From Neobacillus jeddahensis (GTDB lineage Bacteria > Bacillota > Bacilli > Bacillales > Cytobacillaceae): a DNA stretch of 64,000 nucleotides. This document shows positions 43,823-53,643 of this stretch, piece by piece. How positions within the stretch are numbered: position 1 is the stretch's first letter; each line of letters opens with the position of its first letter. The notes beneath the pieces were generated by a model. It saw only the letters and a list, made by a program, of their open reading frames with translations. It searched no databases and was not told the origin of the DNA. The position numbers and the translations under genes were made by a program. Where the stretch lies: the NCBI RefSeq assembly GCF_000612625.1, contig NZ_CCAS010000010.1, positions 49,473-113,472 of the forward strand, given 5' to 3'.

Positions 43823-44296
43823 TTAAGCAAAAACCTGTTTAAGCTCTTCTTTACTATGTTCAAGCCAAAAACGCATTAAACGTTTTGCACCTTCTAAATC
43901 ATGAAGTTTCGCTTGACCACATTGACGTTCATTGGCAGCTGGAATATCAATAATCTCAACTGCATCTTTCATTGTGTTCTCTAGGAGATCAATGATTTCC
44001 TCGACGGTTGGCTCTCCACTTACAACGAGATAATAACCAGTTTGGCAACCCATTGGAGAAATATCAATAATATCAAAATGATCGTACTTCTCGGAGTGCT
44101 TGCGAATATTAAAAGCTAACAAGTGCTCAAGTGTATGAATGGCATCAGGCTTCATCGCCTGTTTATTTGGCTGGCAAAAACGGATATCATATTTATTAAC
44201 AACTCCGTCACTCCCTACCTTATGGACACCACAATGTCTCACATAGGGGGCTTTAACGGCATTATGATCTAAATCAAAGCTTTCAACTGAAGGCAT
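43823..44296 (-). CDS. luxS: S-ribosylhomocysteine lyase
   Basis: 157 residues, the same length as B. subtilis LuxS. Cleaves S-ribosylhomocysteine to homocysteine and DPD, the precursor of autoinducer-2, thereby recycling SAM by-product. Metal ligands: HxxEH in [14 protein letters not shown] (His54, His58) and Cys in NERQCGQ (about 126). ATG at 44296 follows AAAAGGAGTG; an upstream ATG three codons earlier lacks proper spacing. Confidence 0.96.
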   Translation of the reverse strand: MPSVESFDLDHNAVKAPYVRHCGVHKVGSDGVVNKYDIRFCQPNKQAMKPDAIHTLEHLLAFNIRKHSEKYDHFDIIDISPMGCQTGYYLVVSGEPTVEEIIDLLENTMKDAVEIIDIPAANERQCGQAKLHDLEGAKRLMRFWLEHSKEELKQVFA

Positions 44297-44424
44297 CAAA
44301 ATCACTCCTTTTCTAATCTCACTCTAATCATACAATAAATCCCTACTTTTTTCATCTACTTAGTTATATTTAACAATTTAGACGATCTTATGGTATCTTA
44401 TTAATAAAAGGAGATGACTCCAGG

Positions 44425-44652
44425 TTGAAAAAAATCTTTATTTCCATTATTCGTTTTTATCAAGTTGTTATTTCACCTATTAAGCCGCCAACCTGTCGAT
44501 TCTATCCTACCTGCTCAAATTATGGTTTAGAAGCCATTCAACGGTTTGGCGCACTGAAAGGCGGGTGGCTTACCCTCAAACGGATTTTGAAATGTCATCC
44601 GTTTCATCCAGGTGGCCTGGATCCTGTTCCTGAAAAGGAACATCAGCATTAG
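44425..44652 (+). CDS. yidD: YidD-type membrane protein insertion efficiency factor
   Basis: A 75-residue YidD/YtjA homologue with the family block [44 protein letters not shown], including the conserved cysteines. In E. coli YidD assists membrane protein insertion near YidC. An amphipathic N-terminal helix is the only hydrophobic part. Start is TTG after AAAAGGAGATG. Divergent from luxS and overlapping the 3' end of the convergent carbonic anhydrase gene by 4 bp. Confidence 0.92.
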   Translation: MKKIFISIIRFYQVVISPIKPPTCRFYPTCSNYGLEAIQRFGALKGGWLTLKRILKCHPFHPGGLDPVPEKEHQH

Positions 44653-45221
44653 TCTTGATATCCATTTACAATTAGATCAAGTTTTCCCGTTTTAGGGTCG
44701 ATAACCAAGCCATGGACAGGAACGTCCTTCGGTATTAACGGATGATTTTTAATAATGCTGACACTATGTTCAACACTCTCTTTAACATTATCGAATCCAT
44801 GAAGCCACTGTTTAATATCAATTCCCGAATATGTAAGCGTGTTGATCGTTTCTTCGGATATTCCCCTTTGTTGCATTGTCTTAATGACTGGTTCAGCTTT
44901 TAGTCCGCTCATCCCACAGTCATGGTGTGCAATAACTAAGACCTCTTGTGCCTGTAATTGATAGAGGGCAATTAAAATGCTTCTCATCACACTCCCAAAT
45001 GGATGGGAAACAAGTGCTCCTGCGTCTTTAATAATCTTTGCATCCCCATTTCCCAAGTTCAGAGCCTTAGGCAATAGTTCTAACAAACGAGTATCCATGC
45101 AAGTAAGAATGACCATTCTTTTATTGGGGAACTTGGTTGTTTCGTATTTCTCGTATTCCCGATTTTCAACAAAGCTATGGTTGTAATCCAAAATATCGGT
45201 TAGTAATGATGATTCATTCAT
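44649..45221 (-). CDS. ytiB: Beta-class carbonic anhydrase (YtiB)
   Basis: A 190-residue beta-carbonic anhydrase. Zinc ligands Cys41 and the Asp43-Arg45 dyad in TCMDTRL, then His98 and Cys101 in [11 protein letters not shown]. Catalyses CO2 hydration in the cytoplasm, supplying bicarbonate for carboxylases. GGGTGGG precedes ATG. Lies next to yidD and luxS as in B. subtilis. Confidence 0.92.
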   Translation of the reverse strand: MNESSLLTDILDYNHSFVENREYEKYETTKFPNKRMVILTCMDTRLLELLPKALNLGNGDAKIIKDAGALVSHPFGSVMRSILIALYQLQAQEVLVIAHHDCGMSGLKAEPVIKTMQQRGISEETINTLTYSGIDIKQWLHGFDNVKESVEHSVSIIKNHPLIPKDVPVHGLVIDPKTGKLDLIVNGYQD

Positions 45222-45564
45222 GTTAAACCCACCCTTCTATATAAGCATACATAATATGCCTTGTTTGAAACAAATATTATACTTGATTTTAGCAATTTTT
45301 TTGTCAGATACTAAAGTAAGTCAAAATCACTCTGTATTATATCATTGTAGCATTTTAGAGATTTTTCAATAAATATATTGTAATTAATCATTACTTTAAT
45401 AAAAATGAACTTAGAAATAGTAAAGACTGCATTAAATCATTAACCAAGAAAAATTTTGGTTTTGTGTCCATTTCTCGTCTTTGTTTCCTGCCACTTTCAC
45501 GGATGCTACAGACAATACTGCAAACCCTATTAGTGTATTACCCATACGATGAGGAGTGATCAGA
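45222..45564. other. AT-rich intergenic region
   Basis: 343 bp between the divergent ytiB and DUF1540 genes. I see no gene, riboswitch or strong terminator. It must hold both promoters but none close to consensus stands out. Confidence 0.5.
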
Positions 45565-45726
45565 ATGGCACAAGACGTTTTATGTGAAGTAAATAACTGT
45601 ACGTATTGGGCGCATGGAAATAAATGCAGCGCCGATAAAATTTACGTTGTCAGCCACACTGGTGATACAGCTGAATCGCAGCGAGAAACCGATTGTAAAA
45701 CATTTGAACCCGAGGGCCTTTCATAA
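45565..45726 (+). CDS. DUF1540 family small Cys-containing protein
   Basis: A 53-residue protein with four cysteines (7, 12, 21, 44) in the DUF1540 arrangement: CEVNNCTYWAHGNKCSADKIYVV, then ETDCKTFEP. The spacing suggests a small metal site. Such proteins occur in one or more copies in spore formers and some are found in spores, but function is not established. GAGGAGTGATC precedes ATG. Single gene; its terminator is shared with menC. Confidence 0.8.
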   Translation: MAQDVLCEVNNCTYWAHGNKCSADKIYVVSHTGDTAESQRETDCKTFEPEGLS

Positions 45727-45730
45727 ACCA

Positions 45731-45774
45731 AAAAACAAAACCCAGGCAAAAATATTTGCTTGGGTTTTGTTTTT
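45731..45774. terminator. Bidirectional terminator between DUF1540 gene and menC
   Basis: A 20-bp stem (one G-U) from AAAAACAAAACCCAGGCAAA to TTTGCTTGGGTTTTGTTTTT with a 4-base loop. Confidence 0.9.
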
Positions 45775-46882
45775 ATGAAAAGGCAAAACTTTTTTTGCAT
45801 AACTGCGTCTCTTGAAGCCTTTTTTCATTAATGGAAAAACCAATCCCTGGTGTAACAGGTACATCAATGACACCGTTCTTAACGATCACTTCTGGTGAAA
45901 TAATATCCTCGTCCCAAAAACGACTGGAGGCTGATATATCTCCTGGAATCGTAAACCCAGGAAGGGAAGCAAGTGCAATATTATGCGCACGGGAAATTCC
46001 AAATTCAATCATGCCACCACACCAGACAGGAATACCCTTTTCATAGCAATAATCATGTATTCTTTTTGCCTCGTTCAGGCCGCCCACACGTCCCACTTTA
46101 ATATTGATGACCTTACAGCTGCCGAGCTCGACAGCCAGTTTAGCATCCTCAAAACTGACAATGCTCTCATCTAAACAAATCGGGGTGCTGATTTGCTTTT
46201 GCAATACAGCATGTTCAATGATATCATTGGGTGCAAGTGGCTGCTCAATCATCATCAAGTTAAATTCATCTAGTGCCTTTAGCCTCTCAAGATCATGTAA
46301 CGAATAGGCGGAATTGGCATCTGCCATAATCGGTAAGTCCGGAAAAAATCTACGAATTTCTGAAAGAAAATCAACATCCTGCTTTGGATTAATTTTCACC
46401 TTGATTCGCTGGTAACCATCCTCTATATACTGTTCAATTTGCTGGATTGCTTTTGCCGTCGAATCCGTAGCCACGACCACGCCTGAAGCAATCACCGATC
46501 GTGTTCCTTCAAGCATTGTAGATAAGGAAGCAGCATGATCCTTAGCATATAAATCCCATAATGCCGTTTCTAAGGCTGCCTTTGCCATATTGTTCCTTCT
46601 AATGGATTTAAAGAGGGAGAATGTCTCATCGGGATGTTTGATCGGATTTTTTTGCAGTAAGGGTATCAAAATATCGGTTAACATATGTAAACAGGTTGTG
46701 ACCGTTTCTTCTGTATACCAGGGCGTTGAAAAGGCAACACCCTCGCCAAAACCTGAAACCCCATCTGCATTGGTGACTTTTACAATTATCCCTTCACGAT
46801 CTTTCACGTTTCCTAAATGGGTTAGAAACGGTGATTTTAATGCCATTTGTATTACAAAAAGTTCAATCGTTTTGATTTTCAT
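45773..46882 (-). CDS. menC: o-Succinylbenzoate synthase
   Basis: 369-residue enolase-superfamily enzyme that dehydrates SHCHC to o-succinylbenzoate in menaquinone synthesis. Catalytic Lys in RIKVKINPKQD (KxK), metal ligands in MADANSAY, MIEQPL and CLDESIVSFEDA, then second Lys in NIKVGRVGG. The NSAR/OSBS subfamily of Firmicutes often has this length. It overlaps menE by 20 bp and is the last gene of the men transcript. Confidence 0.93.
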   Translation of the reverse strand: MKIKTIELFVIQMALKSPFLTHLGNVKDREGIIVKVTNADGVSGFGEGVAFSTPWYTEETVTTCLHMLTDILIPLLQKNPIKHPDETFSLFKSIRRNNMAKAALETALWDLYAKDHAASLSTMLEGTRSVIASGVVVATDSTAKAIQQIEQYIEDGYQRIKVKINPKQDVDFLSEIRRFFPDLPIMADANSAYSLHDLERLKALDEFNLMMIEQPLAPNDIIEHAVLQKQISTPICLDESIVSFEDAKLAVELGSCKVINIKVGRVGGLNEAKRIHDYCYEKGIPVWCGGMIEFGISRAHNIALASLPGFTIPGDISASSRFWDEDIISPEVIVKNGVIDVPVTPGIGFSINEKRLQETQLCKKSFAFS

Positions 46883-48365
46883 CCTCGATCACCCACTCGC
46901 GCAGTTTCCTCCGCAGTAATTTTTTGGCCGCATTTCTTGGAAGTTTCTCGATAAAATAAATGGATCTTGGTACTTTATATTTCGCAAGTCTAGATAGACA
47001 AAATTGTTGGAGGTCTTCCTTGGAGCTTTCTTGGCCTGGTTTTATGACAATAAACGCGATTGGCACCTGACCCCATTTGGCATCCTCTCTGCTTGTGACA
47101 CCTGCTTCCAGAACACTAGGATGTGCAAGCAAAACTGCTTCTATTTCTGCAGGATATACGTTTTCTCCACCAGAAATAATCAAGTCGGAGCGCCTATCCA
47201 TGATATACAAAAATCCATCCTCATCGAGGTAGCCAATGTCTCCGGTATAAAACCAGCCATCGATGATCTTTTCCTTTGTGGCATCTGGGCGAAATAAATA
47301 TCCAGGTGTAACATTTGGACCTTTTACGATGATTTCTCCCGCCACCCCTGGTGCAGCTTGTTCACCCTTTTCAAGGACAATTTTAAGCTGAGCAGGAAAC
47401 AGCGGCTTCCCAGCAGAACCAAGCTTTGTTAGGCTATCTTCTGGTACGAGTGTAACGATTTGCGAGGAGGACTCCGTCATCCCGTATGTTTGAAAAACAG
47501 GAATTTCCTTTTCCACACACGCTTGTAATAATGGTAATGGTGCTGGACCACCCCCTAAAAGCATACACCGGAAGTAGTTTGGAAGTCTTCTTTCCAGTAG
47601 TGTATCAACCATTTGCGTCAGCATCGTTCCGACTACTGACATGACCGTAACCTTTTTATCCGTTATTTCCATTATGGCTCTTTCCACCTCAAAGTTTTCA
47701 AGAAGCACGATGGGCATCCCATAAATAAGACTGCGCATAAGAATGGAAAAACCACTAATATGGAAGAGGGGAACAGCACAAAGCCAACAGTCGCTTTCCA
47801 CGGTTCCCAGATTTAACGCCGAACCTACTGAACTCCACCAATGGTTTCCGAATGTTTGCATGACACCTTTGGGGTTCCCTGTTGTCCCAGAGGTATACAT
47901 AATTGTACAGATATCAGATAAGCCTATTTCCTCTTGGATAACTACTGGCACTGGTTTCATTTGAAATAAATGAGTTTTTGTAATCGTATCCAACGATTGC
48001 AAGTGTTGTTTGATTTCCGATTCCTTTTCCGTAAAAGAATCTTCTAGAATAAGCAATTTAACCTTTGCATCATTCAATTGCCAGATTAATTCAGACGTTG
48101 TTAAACGGTTATTCAAAATGACCGCCTTTACGCCTAGTAGCTGTAGTGCAAACAAAATGACAACTGTATCGAGGTGATTCTTCAGTAGCACCCCCACAAA
48201 CTGGTCTTTATGTACCCCTAAGGCTTGTAGCTGTCCCCCTACTTCAAGACATTGTTGATACATTTCTTTAAATGTTAGGGCTTTGTCCTGAAAATAAATC
48301 GCCGTGCGCTCGGGAGTTAGAAAAGCACGCTTCATTAAAAAATTGGGCATTCTTTCTGCTTCCAT
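46863..48365 (-). CDS. menE: o-Succinylbenzoate-CoA ligase
   Basis: 500-residue ANL-superfamily enzyme activating o-succinylbenzoate with ATP and CoA. Phosphate loop MYTSGTTGNPKGVM (about 160-173), hinge region GWFYTGDIGYLDEDGFLYIMDRRSDLIISGGENVYP and C-terminal LPRNAAKKLLRR with the adenylation Lys. ATG at 48365 is chosen because CGGAGGTG stands before it; the M three codons earlier has none. A hairpin terminator lies between it and menB, so menE-menC may be partly independent. Confidence 0.93.
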   Translation of the reverse strand: MEAERMPNFLMKRAFLTPERTAIYFQDKALTFKEMYQQCLEVGGQLQALGVHKDQFVGVLLKNHLDTVVILFALQLLGVKAVILNNRLTTSELIWQLNDAKVKLLILEDSFTEKESEIKQHLQSLDTITKTHLFQMKPVPVVIQEEIGLSDICTIMYTSGTTGNPKGVMQTFGNHWWSSVGSALNLGTVESDCWLCAVPLFHISGFSILMRSLIYGMPIVLLENFEVERAIMEITDKKVTVMSVVGTMLTQMVDTLLERRLPNYFRCMLLGGGPAPLPLLQACVEKEIPVFQTYGMTESSSQIVTLVPEDSLTKLGSAGKPLFPAQLKIVLEKGEQAAPGVAGEIIVKGPNVTPGYLFRPDATKEKIIDGWFYTGDIGYLDEDGFLYIMDRRSDLIISGGENVYPAEIEAVLLAHPSVLEAGVTSREDAKWGQVPIAFIVIKPGQESSKEDLQQFCLSRLAKYKVPRSIYFIEKLPRNAAKKLLRRKLREWVIEDENQND

Positions 48366-48455
48366 TATCTGCACCTCCGTTCACTGACTATTGCAGTTAG
48401 TATTCTTCACTCATTTCCTTGATAGGTAGAAGTATTCCAGTTAAATACGCTATAA

Positions 48456-48490
48456 AAAACAGCCTGATGGATACCATCAAGCTGCTGTAA
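48456..48490 (-). terminator. Terminator-like hairpin between menB and menE
   Basis: On the minus strand TTGATGG pairs with CCATCAG within an outer ACAGC/GCTGT stem, followed by TTTTTTATA. It would attenuate read-through from menFDHB into menEC. Confidence 0.72.
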
Positions 48491-48500
48491 AAGCTTTTAA

Positions 48501-49319
48501 TCAAGGAAAACGTGGGAATTGACCGAAATCCGGTTTACGCTTTTCTTTAAAGGAGTCACGGCCTTCTTTCGCTTCATCTGTTGTATAGTAAAGAAGCGTA
48601 GCATCGCCAGCAAATTGTTGAAGACCAGCTAAACCGTCAGTGTCAGCGTTCATTGCAGCTTTCAAGAAACGAAGCGCTGTTGGACTTTTCTCTAAAATTT
48701 CTTTACACCACTGAATGGTTTCTTCTTCCACTTTTTCAAGTGGGACAACCGTATTGACTAAGCCCATATCAAGTGCTTCTTGTGCATTGTATTGACGACA
48801 TAAGAACCAGATTTCTCGAGCCTTCTTATGTCCCACAATTCTCGCAAGATAACCTGAGCCATAACCAGCATCAAAGCTACCAACGTTCGGTCCAGTTTGT
48901 CCAAAAACAGCATTATCAGCCGCAATGGTTAAATCACAAACAATATGGAGAACATGACCACCGCCAATAGCATACCCTTTTACCATCGCGATAACTGGCT
49001 TTGGAATAACACGAATTAAGCGTTGCAGATCGAGAACGTTTAACCGCGGAATTTGGTCTTCACCAACATATCCTCCATGTCCACGTACTTTTTGGTCACC
49101 ACCTGAACAAAATGCTTTATCTCCTGCACCTGTTAAGACAATAACCCCGACATTTGAATCATCACGTGCAATGGCAAAAGCATCAATCAATTCCGAAACT
49201 GTTCTCGGTGTAAAAGCATTATGTACATGTGGGCGATTAATCGTGATTTTAGCAATTCCATTGTACGTTTCATATAAAATTTCTTCATATTTACGTCCTG
49301 CAACCCATTCTACTGTCAA
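48501..49319 (-). CDS. menB: 1,4-Dihydroxy-2-naphthoyl-CoA synthase
   Basis: 272-residue crotonase-fold enzyme closing the second ring in menaquinone synthesis. Oxyanion and active-site segments: [21 protein letters not shown] (about 81-101), [21 protein letters not shown] and [22 protein letters not shown]. These are MenB-specific rather than general enoyl-CoA hydratase motifs. Start TTG with AAAAGGAGG. 15 bp after menH. Confidence 0.96.
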   Translation of the reverse strand: MTVEWVAGRKYEEILYETYNGIAKITINRPHVHNAFTPRTVSELIDAFAIARDDSNVGVIVLTGAGDKAFCSGGDQKVRGHGGYVGEDQIPRLNVLDLQRLIRVIPKPVIAMVKGYAIGGGHVLHIVCDLTIAADNAVFGQTGPNVGSFDAGYGSGYLARIVGHKKAREIWFLCRQYNAQEALDMGLVNTVVPLEKVEEETIQWCKEILEKSPTALRFLKAAMNADTDGLAGLQQFAGDATLLYYTTDEAKEGRDSFKEKRKPDFGQFPRFP

Positions 49320-49334
49320 ATTAAACTCCTCCTT

Positions 49335-50144
49335 TTAATTCTGTTGTAAAAAGTCACTTACTATTGTACCAAACTTTTCAGCTTCTTCCACATGAATTGC
49401 ATGGCCACTGTTTTCAAAAGTCGTCCATTGGACTTTTTTTAGCTTCTTACTCATTTTTTCAGCAATCGTATAAAACTTTACATCTTTTTCACCACTTAGA
49501 AGCAATATCGCACTTGCCAGTTGATCTAATTGACCCCACCACGATGGCTGAGAACCCGTTCCCATTCCAAGCAAACTATTTGCAAGTCCAATAGGGTCAT
49601 TTCTTAAACGCTGCTCCCTTATTTTCATCTGGATCGAAACAGGAAGCTTTTTCATTGTTTCAAATAAAGGAAGCTCCTCCCAGTAATCAACAAACGAAGT
49701 AACTCCTTGTTTGATAAGAAACGAGGCAAGCTCCGCATCCTTTAAGCGGCGTTGTTCTTGTTCTTCTACTGTGATGAGTCCAGGAGATGTGCTTTCTAGG
49801 ATCACCTTTCGAACTCTGTTTGGAAAAAGGAGTGCGAAGGTAAGGGCTAGTCTCCCCCCCATGGAATAGCCTAATAGGTCTACTTGATTAGCCCCTAGTT
49901 CATCCAAAATTACATTTAGATCATGTGCAACCGATTCGATTCGATAATGATGGAGCTCCTCGGGTGACTCCGTTTTACCATGTCCAAGGATGTCTGGGGC
50001 GATCAACATGGAGTGTTTGCCCCAGACATTGGAAAAAGAAGACCATGTAGACGTATCACCCGTAAATCCATGTAACAAAAGAAGCGGAAACCCCTCACCA
50101 GAAACTTCGACATGATAGCGAATTCCGTCAACCACCACATCCAT
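49335..50144 (-). CDS. menH: 2-Succinyl-6-hydroxy-2,4-cyclohexadiene-1-carboxylate synthase
   Basis: 269-residue alpha/beta hydrolase that removes pyruvate from SEPHCHC. Nucleophile elbow LLGYSMGGRLAL (Ser about 98), oxyanion HGFTGDTSTW, Asp in LLSGEKDVKF and His in ENSGHAIHVEEAEKF. The start ATG overlaps the menD stop (TAATG), giving translational coupling. Position between menD and menB confirms the role. Confidence 0.93.
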   Translation of the reverse strand: MDVVVDGIRYHVEVSGEGFPLLLLHGFTGDTSTWSSFSNVWGKHSMLIAPDILGHGKTESPEELHHYRIESVAHDLNVILDELGANQVDLLGYSMGGRLALTFALLFPNRVRKVILESTSPGLITVEEQEQRRLKDAELASFLIKQGVTSFVDYWEELPLFETMKKLPVSIQMKIREQRLRNDPIGLANSLLGMGTGSQPSWWGQLDQLASAILLLSGEKDVKFYTIAEKMSKKLKKVQWTTFENSGHAIHVEEAEKFGTIVSDFLQQN

Positions 50145-51895
50145 TATTGCTCACCATTGACAAAATTTGATATTTCCTGGGAAACGGAACGCCAAAATTC
50201 GCGATGTTCATCTCGATTTCTGTCTCTTTGTGTTTCTACTTCATAGACATGAATACCAGGCTGATCACGGTTTTCCCGCATTTCCAATGATAAATGATCC
50301 CAATCCTTTATTTTAATGAAGTTGCCATTAAACATCCTGACAGCATGCTCAAATTCTATATTTAAAGGTGTACCAAATAGAAGTTCAAAATGTTTAGGGT
50401 GTTCATTTTGTGGAAGAAATGAAAAAATTCCTCCGCCATTATTGTTTACAAGAATAATATGAATCGTTAAATTGTAAAGTTTTGCTGCAATAAGACCATT
50501 CAAGTCATGGAAAAAGGTTAAATCCCCCAAAACAAGATACAAGGTCTTGGAGTACATAGCTGCCCCTAATGCCGTTGAAACCGTCCCATCAATACCATTT
50601 GCTCCTCTGTTAGCCATGACTCGAATGTCATTCTTATTGATAAAGAAAAAGCTATCCAAATCCCGAATCGGCATACTATTACCAACAAAAAGGGTGGCAT
50701 TCTCTGGGAGTAGGTCCCCTAATTGATAAAACAACTTCCCTTCACTTAATTCTGTTATATCGTGAATGGAGGACATTTGTTCTTTTGAGAGTCTATTTAT
50801 TTTTTTCCAATCCTGTAAATAGGCTGCTGAAGATGACGCCTCTAGAACTGAAATCAATTTTTCGCAAAAAAGAGTTTCATTGCAAAAAATCATATTGGTC
50901 GATAAGGCTGCTGGATCCCGCCAGCCCCCACCACCATCGATAACAAATTGATCAGCAGAATGATTTTCCTTTAAGAAAATCGTAAGGGCTTTAGAAACTG
51001 GCATTGTCCCAAAGCGCAGGACAACATCTGGCTTAAGATAGGTCTTTGCATCTCCATTTCGTAAAAACGTATCATATGCGTCGATAATATTCTCCATTTC
51101 ATGTGAGCCACTTCTTAATTGTGATAATGGATCAGCAATAATTGGATAGTTCAACGCATTTGAAAGACGAGTAATCGCTTCGGCAAATTGCTTATCAGCC
51201 ATAGTGCCACAAACAATAATTCCCTTCTCTATCCCATTTAATTTTTCGGCCATTTCCTTGACGAGCTCATTACTTACTGACAATTCCCCATTATGGACCT
51301 TAACATATCCATTTGGTCGCTCCATTTGCTGAAAAAGATGCTCATCATTTAGTTTCGGAATGAGCGGCTCTCGAAATGGAAAGTTCAAATGAACAGGACC
51401 TGAAGGGGCTTGGGTTGCGACGGCTGCCGCACGAGCACAAAAGGTACGAGCATAGCGAATGATTTCTTCATTATTCTCGGGCAAGGCCATATCGGCAAAC
51501 CACTTAACATGTTGTCCATATAAATGAATCTGGTCAATCGCCTGCGGAGCCCCAACTTCTCTTAGCTCATGTGGCCGATCTGCAGTGAGGACCATTAATG
51601 GTACCCTTGAATAGCGTGCCTCGACAATTGCCGGAAAATAATTAGCCGCCGCAGTACCTGAGGTACACAGAATCGCAACGGGTTTGTTTGTTGCCTTTGC
51701 CATACCTAAAGCAAAGAACGCTGCAGAACGCTCATCGACATGTATATGAACATGTAGCTCTGGATGTTCTGCCATTACCATTGCCATCGGAGTTGACCTT
51801 GAACCTGGGCTAACGACAACATCATTAACCCCGCTAAAAACAAGTTCAGATACAAAGGCTGCAATATATGCTGTTAAAGATTCCTGATGATTCAT
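50144..51895 (-). CDS. menD: SEPHCHC synthase, ThDP-dependent
   Basis: 583-residue thiamine diphosphate enzyme that joins 2-oxoglutarate to isochorismate. N-terminal PYR domain has VSPGSRSTPMAMVMAEHP and DERSAAFFALGMAKAT (catalytic Glu region); the C-terminal PP domain has GNSMPIRDLDSFF, NRGANGIDGTVSTALG and LVLGDLTFFHDLNGL. ATG at 51895 follows GGGGGAA; an in-frame TTG five codons upstream overlaps menF. Two bases separate it from the menF stop. Confidence 0.96.
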   Translation of the reverse strand: MNHQESLTAYIAAFVSELVFSGVNDVVVSPGSRSTPMAMVMAEHPELHVHIHVDERSAAFFALGMAKATNKPVAILCTSGTAAANYFPAIVEARYSRVPLMVLTADRPHELREVGAPQAIDQIHLYGQHVKWFADMALPENNEEIIRYARTFCARAAAVATQAPSGPVHLNFPFREPLIPKLNDEHLFQQMERPNGYVKVHNGELSVSNELVKEMAEKLNGIEKGIIVCGTMADKQFAEAITRLSNALNYPIIADPLSQLRSGSHEMENIIDAYDTFLRNGDAKTYLKPDVVLRFGTMPVSKALTIFLKENHSADQFVIDGGGGWRDPAALSTNMIFCNETLFCEKLISVLEASSSAAYLQDWKKINRLSKEQMSSIHDITELSEGKLFYQLGDLLPENATLFVGNSMPIRDLDSFFFINKNDIRVMANRGANGIDGTVSTALGAAMYSKTLYLVLGDLTFFHDLNGLIAAKLYNLTIHIILVNNNGGGIFSFLPQNEHPKHFELLFGTPLNIEFEHAVRMFNGNFIKIKDWDHLSLEMRENRDQPGIHVYEVETQRDRNRDEHREFWRSVSQEISNFVNGEQ

Positions 51896-51896
51896 A

Positions 51897-53297
51897 TTAA
51901 TTTCCCCCAAGAGCTCGAAGCATAGGTCTAAACTTCAAACTCGTTTCCAAATATTCACTCTCCGAATTCGAATCTGCGACAACACCACATCCAGCAAACA
52001 GGGATACCTCATCGCCTTGAACAAGTCCCGAACGGATTGAAACAGCAAATTCCCCATTTTGTAAATAATCAACCCAACCAAGTGGTGCTGCATAAAAGCC
52101 ACGGTCAAGCTCCTCTACTTCTCTAATCTTTTCAACTGCCTTATTCTTTGGCAAGCCTCCAAGGGCAGGGGTTGGATGAAGTTTATCGACTAGTAATAGC
52201 AACGAAGTATCTTGAGTGCATTTTCCGATGACAGGTGTATAAAGATGCTGAATATCCCGCATTTTCATAAGTTCGGGTTTGTCAGGAAGCAGGATTTCTT
52301 CACATGATTCCTCTAATGCCTGCTTAATCATTTCGACGACAAACCCATGTTCAATAAGGTTTTTCTGATCATTTAACAAAGTATGACCTAAATGCCGGTC
52401 CTCCTCCTCCGTCTGTCCACGGGAAATAGAGCCTGCCAGACAAGTTGAATAAACCTCTGTCCCATTCTTTTTCACGAGTCTCTCTGGTGACGCGCCAATA
52501 AAACAGTCTCCATTTGATTCAAAGGCAAAAATAAAACTAGCGGGCTGTTGTGAATATAAATTCCCAAGAACTGCCTCAGCTTCTACCTGATCGTTAAAAA
52601 CAAGCCTGAGCTCACGGGCAAGCACGACTTTCTTTAATGGACCATCTGTTAATTCCTTCACAACCACATCAACAGATTTTTTCCACCTTTCAGGTGAAAT
52701 CTCATTTGTCCTTAGTAATGTAGCAGACTTCGATTCCTTATGATGCGAAAGTTCAGCTAGAATTTGATTTCTTTCTTCCATTGCCTTACTAAATAACGTC
52801 AGGTCATCATTCGGGGTAAAGACGATATTAGTTGTTAAATATGCATCCCCGTCAATGATACTTAATAAATATTTTGGTATGTGAAACAAAGAATCAGCAA
52901 ATTTGGACCAAAGATCCGTTTTTTCTTTATATGGATCAAAGGAAAATCCTCCGAACATAAGAGGACCAACGCCCATTACTGTATAGGGATTAAGAATTAA
53001 GCTGTCTTCAAGAAAGCTCTTCCACTCTCTTTCAACATGAAAAAAGCGGTCAGTAGCCTGATCCGACTGAATTTGTTTTGAAATTCCAAGCCCAATAAGC
53101 ACAATCTCGTTTGCTGGGTCCTTCCAGAAAAAACGTTCCCCATAATACCGATCTTTTCCTACATAAAAAAAGGATAAAGGATTAATCATGTCCATTTTAT
53201 GAACTTCACTAATTAATATAGGCCGCCTCAGTTCCTTGGCACGATTTACAGCCAAAAGAGCCCTTTCCTTTATATCCGTTTCTTGAATGGTAACCAA
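51897..53297 (-). CDS. menF: Isochorismate synthase
   Basis: 466-residue chorismate-utilising enzyme making isochorismate, the committed step toward menaquinone. C-terminal chorismate-binding domain: VVLARELRLVF, GASPERLVKK, HPTPALGGLPKN and RSGLVQGDEVSLFAGCGVVADSNSESEYLET. TTG at 53297 (VTIQETDIKERALLAV) matches family starts and follows GGAGGGATT; an ATG 13 codons upstream adds an unrelated leader. First gene of the men operon, divergent from menA. A DHBA-pathway isochorismate synthase would be the alternative, excluded by context. Confidence 0.93.
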   Translation of the reverse strand: MVTIQETDIKERALLAVNRAKELRRPILISEVHKMDMINPLSFFYVGKDRYYGERFFWKDPANEIVLIGLGISKQIQSDQATDRFFHVEREWKSFLEDSLILNPYTVMGVGPLMFGGFSFDPYKEKTDLWSKFADSLFHIPKYLLSIIDGDAYLTTNIVFTPNDDLTLFSKAMEERNQILAELSHHKESKSATLLRTNEISPERWKKSVDVVVKELTDGPLKKVVLARELRLVFNDQVEAEAVLGNLYSQQPASFIFAFESNGDCFIGASPERLVKKNGTEVYSTCLAGSISRGQTEEEDRHLGHTLLNDQKNLIEHGFVVEMIKQALEESCEEILLPDKPELMKMRDIQHLYTPVIGKCTQDTSLLLLVDKLHPTPALGGLPKNKAVEKIREVEELDRGFYAAPLGWVDYLQNGEFAVSIRSGLVQGDEVSLFAGCGVVADSNSESEYLETSLKFRPMLRALGGN

Positions 53298-53538
53298 ACA
53301 AATCCCTCCAAAACAGCCGAAATGACTGTTATCCATTCATTTAAAAGCTAAATTTAAGATACTACTCCCATTGTAAATAAGTCAATAATAGTTGTCACTA
53401 CCTATCCTGCTTCTTCCTTATTATATATCAAAACTTCACTTCAAGGTTGAAAACGGTTTGTTGTTATTATCATTTTCCCACTAATGCTCAATATTAAACG
53501 AGCAGGTATTATCTTCTAATTCTGAAAGCAAAATTTAA

Positions 53539-53567
53539 TTGACACTATGCATGGAATTCCATACACT
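53539..53567 (+). promoter_or_regulatory. menA promoter with 12-bp palindrome in the spacer
   Basis: TTGACA (53539-53544), 17 bp, TACACT (53562-53567). The spacer contains the perfect palindrome ATGGAATTCCAT (53551-53562), whose last base is the first of the -10, so a dimeric repressor could bind there. The start codon is 77 bp downstream of the -10. The rest of the 346-bp menF-menA gap holds no gene. Confidence 0.65.
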
Positions 53568-53643
53568 TATGGGTGGGCATAGCATCTAAAAAGAACTAAT
53601 TTAGGCGTTAAATAGAGAAATTATTAAAAGGGGAGAGAAGAAT

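Noticed and set aside
45543..45550. CATACGAT resembling a sigma-E -10 before the DUF1540 gene
   Set aside because: Transcription from it would start inside the ribosome binding site region, and no matching -35 is present.
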